Positions 60,602-64,000 of a stretch of DNA of 64,000 nucleotides are shown piece by piece. The DNA is taken from assembly GCA_903822185.1 (NCBI GenBank), contig CAIJOA010000014.1:1-64000 (forward strand), read 5' to 3'. The notes beneath the pieces are model-generated. The model was given only the letters and a program-made list of their open reading frames with translations, did not search any database and was not told the DNA's origin. The position numbers and the translations under genes are program-made. The first letter of the stretch is position 1. Every line of letters begins with the position of its first letter. This DNA is from an uncultured Rhodospirillales bacterium (GTDB taxonomy: Bacteria > Pseudomonadota > Alphaproteobacteria > ATCC43930 > CGMCC-115725).

Positions 60602-61910
60602 GATAAGCGATCGCCGGATCGATCCGGCCACGGCATTCGCCGAAGCCGATCGAGACGAAACCGTCGCGCACGCTGCGCCCGCGGAAGATGATTTCGTCAC
60701 CGTCTTCCAGCCAGATACGTTTTTCATCGCCCGGCAACGGGATCAGCTTCGTGCCGCGATCGGTCGCCTCGGCAAGACAGGCGCGTGACTCGTCCGTCGG
60801 ACCCGACATCGTGCCGCTGCCCAACAGATCGCCCGGCTGAAGATTGCAGCCGTTGCTGGCGTGATGGGTCAGCATCTGCGCCACGGTCCAATAAGAATTC
60901 TGGCCGTTGGTGGCGGTAATCCGTGCCGGGCTTGCGCCGCTTTGGCGCATCTTCGCCGTCAATAGCAACGCTTCCAATTGAATGTCGAGTGAACCTTCCT
61001 TCTGGTCCGTCGCATCGGTGAGATGCGGCAGTGTAGTATCACCGTCGTCGCGCTTGTAAGCCGGCGCGCGGAACGGCGCCATCGCTTCGGCGGTGACGAT
61101 CCAGGGCGAGATCGAGGTCATCAGGCTCTTGCTGAGGAACGGGCCCAGCGGTGTCGATTCCCAACGCTGAATGCTGCGCGCCGACCAATCGTTCAACAGG
61201 CAAAAGCCGAAAATATGATCGGCGGCATCGGCGATCGCGATCGGCGAACCTAGTTCGTTGCCAGGGCCGACGAAGACGCCCAGCTCCAGCTCGAAATCCT
61301 GCGCCGGCTCGGGCGCGAATTTCACCGTGCCGTCAGGCAACTCGAACTGACCATGCGGCCGGGTGAGCGGATGACCGCTGACGCGCACCGATGTGGCGCG
61401 GCTGTGATAGGCGATCGGCAGATGCTTGAAGGCGGGCGGCAGGCCTTTGGTCAGGGACATGCGCCGTGTGTGATCGATCGAGCAGAGATAATCGGTGAAG
61501 CTGCCGATGGCGGCGGGAAGTTGCATGACGGCATCGGCCTGAGGCATCAGCAATCGCTTGCCCAGCGCCTCGACCTTGGCGCGGTCCGGCGCATCGCTGC
61601 GCAACAGGTCCGACAGCTGTGCCCGCAACGCCGAAGCATAGGCGTTGCCCAGCGCCATCAGCGGATTGAGATTGATGCCTGAGGCCGCGCGCGCTGCCTC
61701 CGCGGCGAGGCCGGTGAACAGCCCGGCGGCAAAACCGACCGACAGATCGAAGATCATATCGCCGATGGCGACGCCACAACGCGTCGGTGCGTCACCGGGG
61801 CGGAAGACGCCGAATGGCAGGTTCTGAATCGGAAATTGGCTGTTTGGATCGTTCGCCGATTCGATCCAGCTGCGCCGTTTCGGATCGTGGGTTTCGTTGA
61901 GCCCGGCCAT
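60591..61910 (-). CDS. fahA: Fumarylacetoacetase
   Basis: 439 residues, the usual length for tyrosine-pathway fumarylacetoacetase (EC 3.7.1.2), which splits fumarylacetoacetate into fumarate and acetoacetate. N-terminal SH3-like part with NLPFGVFRPGDAPTRCGVAI; catalytic core SYTDYLCS-type GSFTDYLCSIDHTRRM, PAQDFELELGVFVGPGNELG, GFCLLNDWSARSIQRWESTP and GDLLGSGTMSGPTDESRACL. The homogentisate dioxygenase that normally accompanies it is not in the window. Confidence 0.95.
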   Translation of the reverse strand: MAGLNETHDPKRRSWIESANDPNSQFPIQNLPFGVFRPGDAPTRCGVAIGDMIFDLSVGFAAGLFTGLAAEAARAASGINLNPLMALGNAYASALRAQLSDLLRSDAPDRAKVEALGKRLLMPQADAVMQLPAAIGSFTDYLCSIDHTRRMSLTKGLPPAFKHLPIAYHSRATSVRVSGHPLTRPHGQFELPDGTVKFAPEPAQDFELELGVFVGPGNELGSPIAIADAADHIFGFCLLNDWSARSIQRWESTPLGPFLSKSLMTSISPWIVTAEAMAPFRAPAYKRDDGDTTLPHLTDATDQKEGSLDIQLEALLLTAKMRQSGASPARITATNGQNSYWTVAQMLTHHASNGCNLQPGDLLGSGTMSGPTDESRACLAEATDRGTKLIPLPGDEKRIWLEDGDEIIFRGRSVRDGFVSIGFGECRGRIDPAIAYPTR

Positions 61911-61991
61911 CGTTATCCTCCCGTTCTTACGACGGAAGGCATCCTACCCGAGGCGCTGCGGTTTTTCTGTCCCCGAATAAGGGGGCTCGAA

Positions 61992-62729
61992 TTAAAGGGT
62001 CGGCGGGTCGGTGGCCGGTGGGTCTTTGGCAGGCGGGTCTGAAGGCGCGGGGGCTGCCGGCTCTTTCGCTGCGGAATTATCTGCGGGTTTTGACGGCGCT
62101 GCCGCCGCCGGGGCGTCATCCGCGGGCTTGGGCGTATCGGTCGCCGCTACCGGTGCCGGGGCGGCTGGTTTCGGCGCCTCTTTGGCGTCGGCCTTTGCTT
62201 TGTCCGCGTCCTTGGCGGCTTTGTCTTTGGACGCGTCTGTCTTATCGGCCGGCAACGCCGCACCATAATCGGGCACGATACGCGCCTGCTTGCCGGTGAT
62301 GACCAGAACCTTCTGGCCGATGGCGATTGGTTTGGGTTCGCGCTGCGTCACCGAGATCAGATCGCCGTTCGGCTGGCGCACGATATATTCCCAGCCGGTC
62401 GTGTCGCCCGTGGCGTGTTCGATCGTGGTCCCGACGAGGCTGCCGATGACGCCGCCGGCAACCGCACCCAACGCCGTCTGCGCGCCGCTGACGTCCGGTT
62501 GCGCACCAAGGATGCCGCCGGCCGCCGCGCCCGTGACCGCGCCGACGGTGCCGTCGGCGCTAATCTTCACTTCGCGAAAGCCGATGACGGTGCCTGGCTC
62601 GACCTTGTTGGCCTGCTGAACGGCGCCAGCCGAATAGGTGTCGGGGGAATAGCTGGGCTGGCAGCCGAACAGGGCGGCGGCTGTAACCGCCAGCAAGCCG
62701 CACCGGATAAATTGCTGTATCGCAAGCAT
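61992..62729 (-). CDS. Glycine-zipper outer-membrane lipoprotein (SlyB-like) with Ala/Pro tail
   Basis: 245 residues. Lipoprotein signal ending in lipobox ALFGC; then SlyB-like VIGFREVKISADGTVGAVTG and two glycine-zipper stretches AAAGGILGA and AVAGGVIGSLVGTTIEHA, followed by EYIVRQPNGDLISVTQ. Residues after about 170 form a low-complexity Lys/Asp/Ala then Ala/Pro tail ending DPPAKDPPATDPPTL, longer than in SlyB and likely a periplasm-spanning linker. Confidence 0.87.
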   Translation of the reverse strand: MLAIQQFIRCGLLAVTAAALFGCQPSYSPDTYSAGAVQQANKVEPGTVIGFREVKISADGTVGAVTGAAAGGILGAQPDVSGAQTALGAVAGGVIGSLVGTTIEHATGDTTGWEYIVRQPNGDLISVTQREPKPIAIGQKVLVITGKQARIVPDYGAALPADKTDASKDKAAKDADKAKADAKEAPKPAAPAPVAATDTPKPADDAPAAAAPSKPADNSAAKEPAAPAPSDPPAKDPPATDPPTL

Positions 62730-62793
62730 GTACGGACAAGCCTAGCGGCTTTTAATCCCCACGCAAGAGAGCCCGGCCCAGAGAGGCCGGCCT

Positions 62794-63189
62794 TTAGGCG
62801 TTGCCGACGGCCCGCCGGATAGTCTCGACGAGTAGATCGTTCGCGGCCGGCTTTTCGAAATAAGCGAGCACGTTCAATTCCATGGCACGGTCGCGCATGT
62901 CGCGCTTGTCGCAGCCGCTCATCATCACGACCGGAAGATCCAGCTTGTCGCCCTTGCTCGCGAGGAAGCTGAGGCCGCTCATGCCGGGCAGGTTATGGTC
63001 GAGGATCAGACAACCGCGCGCGTGTGGTTTGTGATCGCGTTCGTAGGATTCGACCGAATCATGTTCTTCGACATTGAGGCCGTATGATTCGAACAGGAAC
63101 TTCAGCGAATCGCGCATCGCTTCATCGTCATCGACGACAATAACCCAAGGCGTTTCGGCAGCGGATGAAGAAAAAAAATCGGGCGACAT
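62794..63189 (-). CDS. Single-domain response regulator (FixJ-type receiver)
   Basis: 131 residues. Acidic VIVVDDDEAMRDSLKFLFES, phospho-acceptor Asp in CLILDHNLPGMSGLSFLAS, MMSGCD and Lys in FEKPAAND complete the receiver. It ends without output domain. The start overlaps the stop of the small gene upstream (ATGA), so the two are translationally coupled. Confidence 0.9.
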   Translation of the reverse strand: MSPDFFSSSAAETPWVIVVDDDEAMRDSLKFLFESYGLNVEEHDSVESYERDHKPHARGCLILDHNLPGMSGLSFLASKGDKLDLPVVMMSGCDKRDMRDRAMELNVLAYFEKPAANDLLVETIRRAVGNA

Positions 63190-63398
63190 CAGTTATATCC
63201 CCAGCCCATCGTCTCGATGGCGTTGGCAGTTGCCGAGGTCGAGAGCGCGCTGCTTTGCAAATCGAGCTGCATCTCGGAACCGCGGACGAGGGCCATCACG
63301 ATCACGCAGGCACCTAAAATGGTCGCCATGGCGGTCATGCCCTCATTTAGTTTCGCGCAGACTCGATTGAGCTTCTGCGCAAGGTCGGCGAAATTCAT
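63189..63398 (-). CDS. Small protein, coupled to receiver gene
   Basis: 69 residues: MNFADLAQKLNRVCAKLNEG, then a hydrophobic helix MATILGACVIVMALVRG and a Ser/Thr/Ala-rich tail. Probably a single-pass membrane or pilin-like small protein. No family recognised. Its stop overlaps the receiver start, and 3 bases separate it from the next small gene, so the three look like one operon. Confidence 0.55.
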   Translation of the reverse strand: MNFADLAQKLNRVCAKLNEGMTAMATILGACVIVMALVRGSEMQLDLQSSALSTSATANAIETMGWGYN

Positions 63399-63401
63399 GG
63401 T

Positions 63402-63560
63402 TCAGGCGGCTTCTTGCTGTGCCTGCATGTCGAAGTCGGCGAAGGTCTCGCCGAGCGCAAGCTCGCCGTCGGCCGTCACGGTTAACACTTGGTTAACGAT
63501 GGCGTCTTCGGTCGCGGCGCAAAAAGCGGGGACGGGAAGGGTGAAAAGCTGGGCGGTCAT
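63402..63560 (-). CDS. Small acidic protein of unknown function, 52 aa
   Basis: 52 residues from ATG 63560 with GGAAG at good spacing; the in-frame ATG at 63626 lacks one. Sequence MTAQLFTLPVPAFCAATEDA with acidic GELALGETFADFDMQAQQE. No family recognised. First gene of the small operon leading to the receiver protein. Confidence 0.5.
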   Translation of the reverse strand: MTAQLFTLPVPAFCAATEDAIVNQVLTVTADGELALGETFADFDMQAQQEAA

Positions 63561-63725
63561 TTTGGCTTCCTTTTCGGCGCGAGCAAATTTGGGCATCGCC
63601 GATGAAGCGAAATTAGGCCGATCCAACTCCCGAAATAATTCGGTTTAGTACGTAGATAAGAGGTCGTTACCGCCCCACTTTGCGGCATTTCCGGGGCAAA
63701 TACCCTTATTTGCGGATTTTGCAGA

Positions 63726-64000
63726 TCAGCCGAGTGTCGGGTCGAGGATGATTTTCCCGGTCGCGGGCGAGGATTCGACCAGCCGATGCGCCTCGACCGC
63801 TTGGCTCAGGGGCATCACCTGCTCAACCAGCACCTTCATTTTACCTTGGGCGGCGGCTTCCAGGGCGGGCAGCGCGTCCTCGTTGCGGCTTTGCGGGCTG
63901 CCGAAGATCGAGATGCGGTGGTCATAGACGTGGAAGAAATTCACCGGGACGATCGGCCCGCCATGCGCGCCTGCTGTCACCAGCCGCCCGTCGAAGCCCA
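63726..64000 (-). CDS. Zinc-type/quinone alcohol dehydrogenase, C-terminal part
   Basis: The gene continues beyond the right edge; about 91 C-terminal residues are visible. FDGRLVTAGAHGGPIVPVNF, FGSPQSRNEDALPALEAAAQ, VMPLSQAVEAHRLVESSPAT and the terminal GKIILDPTLG follow the MDR (medium-chain dehydrogenase) C-terminal pattern, especially A.EAHR.ME....GKI. Substrate unknown. Confidence 0.85.
   Translation of the reverse strand, partial: GFDGRLVTAGAHGGPIVPVNFFHVYDHRISIFGSPQSRNEDALPALEAAAQGKMKVLVEQVMPLSQAVEAHRLVESSPATGKIILDPTLG

Noticed and set aside
62766-62793. CCGGCC-N6-GGCCGG hairpin after the receiver gene as terminator
   Set aside because: No adequate T-run in the direction of the upstream gene; left unannotated.

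Overview
The window looks like a chromosomal segment of an alphaproteobacterium, perhaps Rhodospirillales-like. That assignment is inference, resting on high GC, the gene families present, stand-alone receiver proteins and a Mop/ModA pair; no rRNA or tRNA was seen to confirm it. Genes are packed into operons with many 4-base ATGA/GTGA/TTGA stop-start overlaps.

Layout. (1) 1-3629, minus strand: a cyclic-nucleotide module (two small proteins, a Crp-type regulator, a CHASE2 class III cyclase, a TPR protein) headed by a perfect TGTGA-N6-TCACA palindrome. (2) 3669-9088: a nitrate/sulfonate/taurine-type ABC importer operon, a LuxR-type regulator and a divergent luciferase-like monooxygenase. (3) 9454-33083: a large surface-glycan locus with lower-GC character than its flanks. 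It holds three different NeuB-like sugar-acid synthases, two cytidylyltransferase-type enzymes (NeuA-like and SpsF-like), a NeuC-like hydrolysing epimerase, a CBS-nucleotidyltransferase resembling PtmE, a class III aminotransferase, a Gfo/Idh/MocA oxidoreductase, a PIG-L deacetylase, a WbqC protein, two methyltransferases, a KpsT/KpsM-type ABC exporter, three very large GT-B-like proteins and a GT42/Maf-like putative sialyltransferase. A PhyH-type oxygenase closes it. (4) 33166-41910: a worn region. It carries a tandemly duplicated and broken methyltransferase-like gene, three intact orphan periplasmic binding proteins plus one truncated, a UbiD tail joined head-to-head to the truncated binding protein, and an exported protein interrupted by TGA. 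(5) 41917-45863: a molybdate/tungstate locus (ModA, FecB/FecCD/FecE-type transporter, divergent Mop) with a ModE-like palindrome. (6) 45882-51735: a receiver protein, a MarR regulator and an archaic (Csu-like) chaperone-usher pilus operon with a leader that may hide its ribosome binding site. (7) 52102-64000: catabolic enzymes (F420-type NADP oxidoreductase, flavoprotein dehydrogenase, two FAH-fold hydrolases, ACMSD-type amidohydrolase, Ldh2 dehydrogenase), an ABC exporter, a GIY-YIG gene enclosed by 33-base inverted repeats, a glycine-zipper lipoprotein and a coupled receiver/small-protein group.

Most notable candidates: the glycan locus, which appears built to make up to three different 2-keto-3-deoxy sugar acids and to export the product through an ABC ATPase carrying a beta-sandwich-like N-terminal domain in place of the usual C-terminal glycan-binding domain; and the Crp/cyclase module with a consensus operator.
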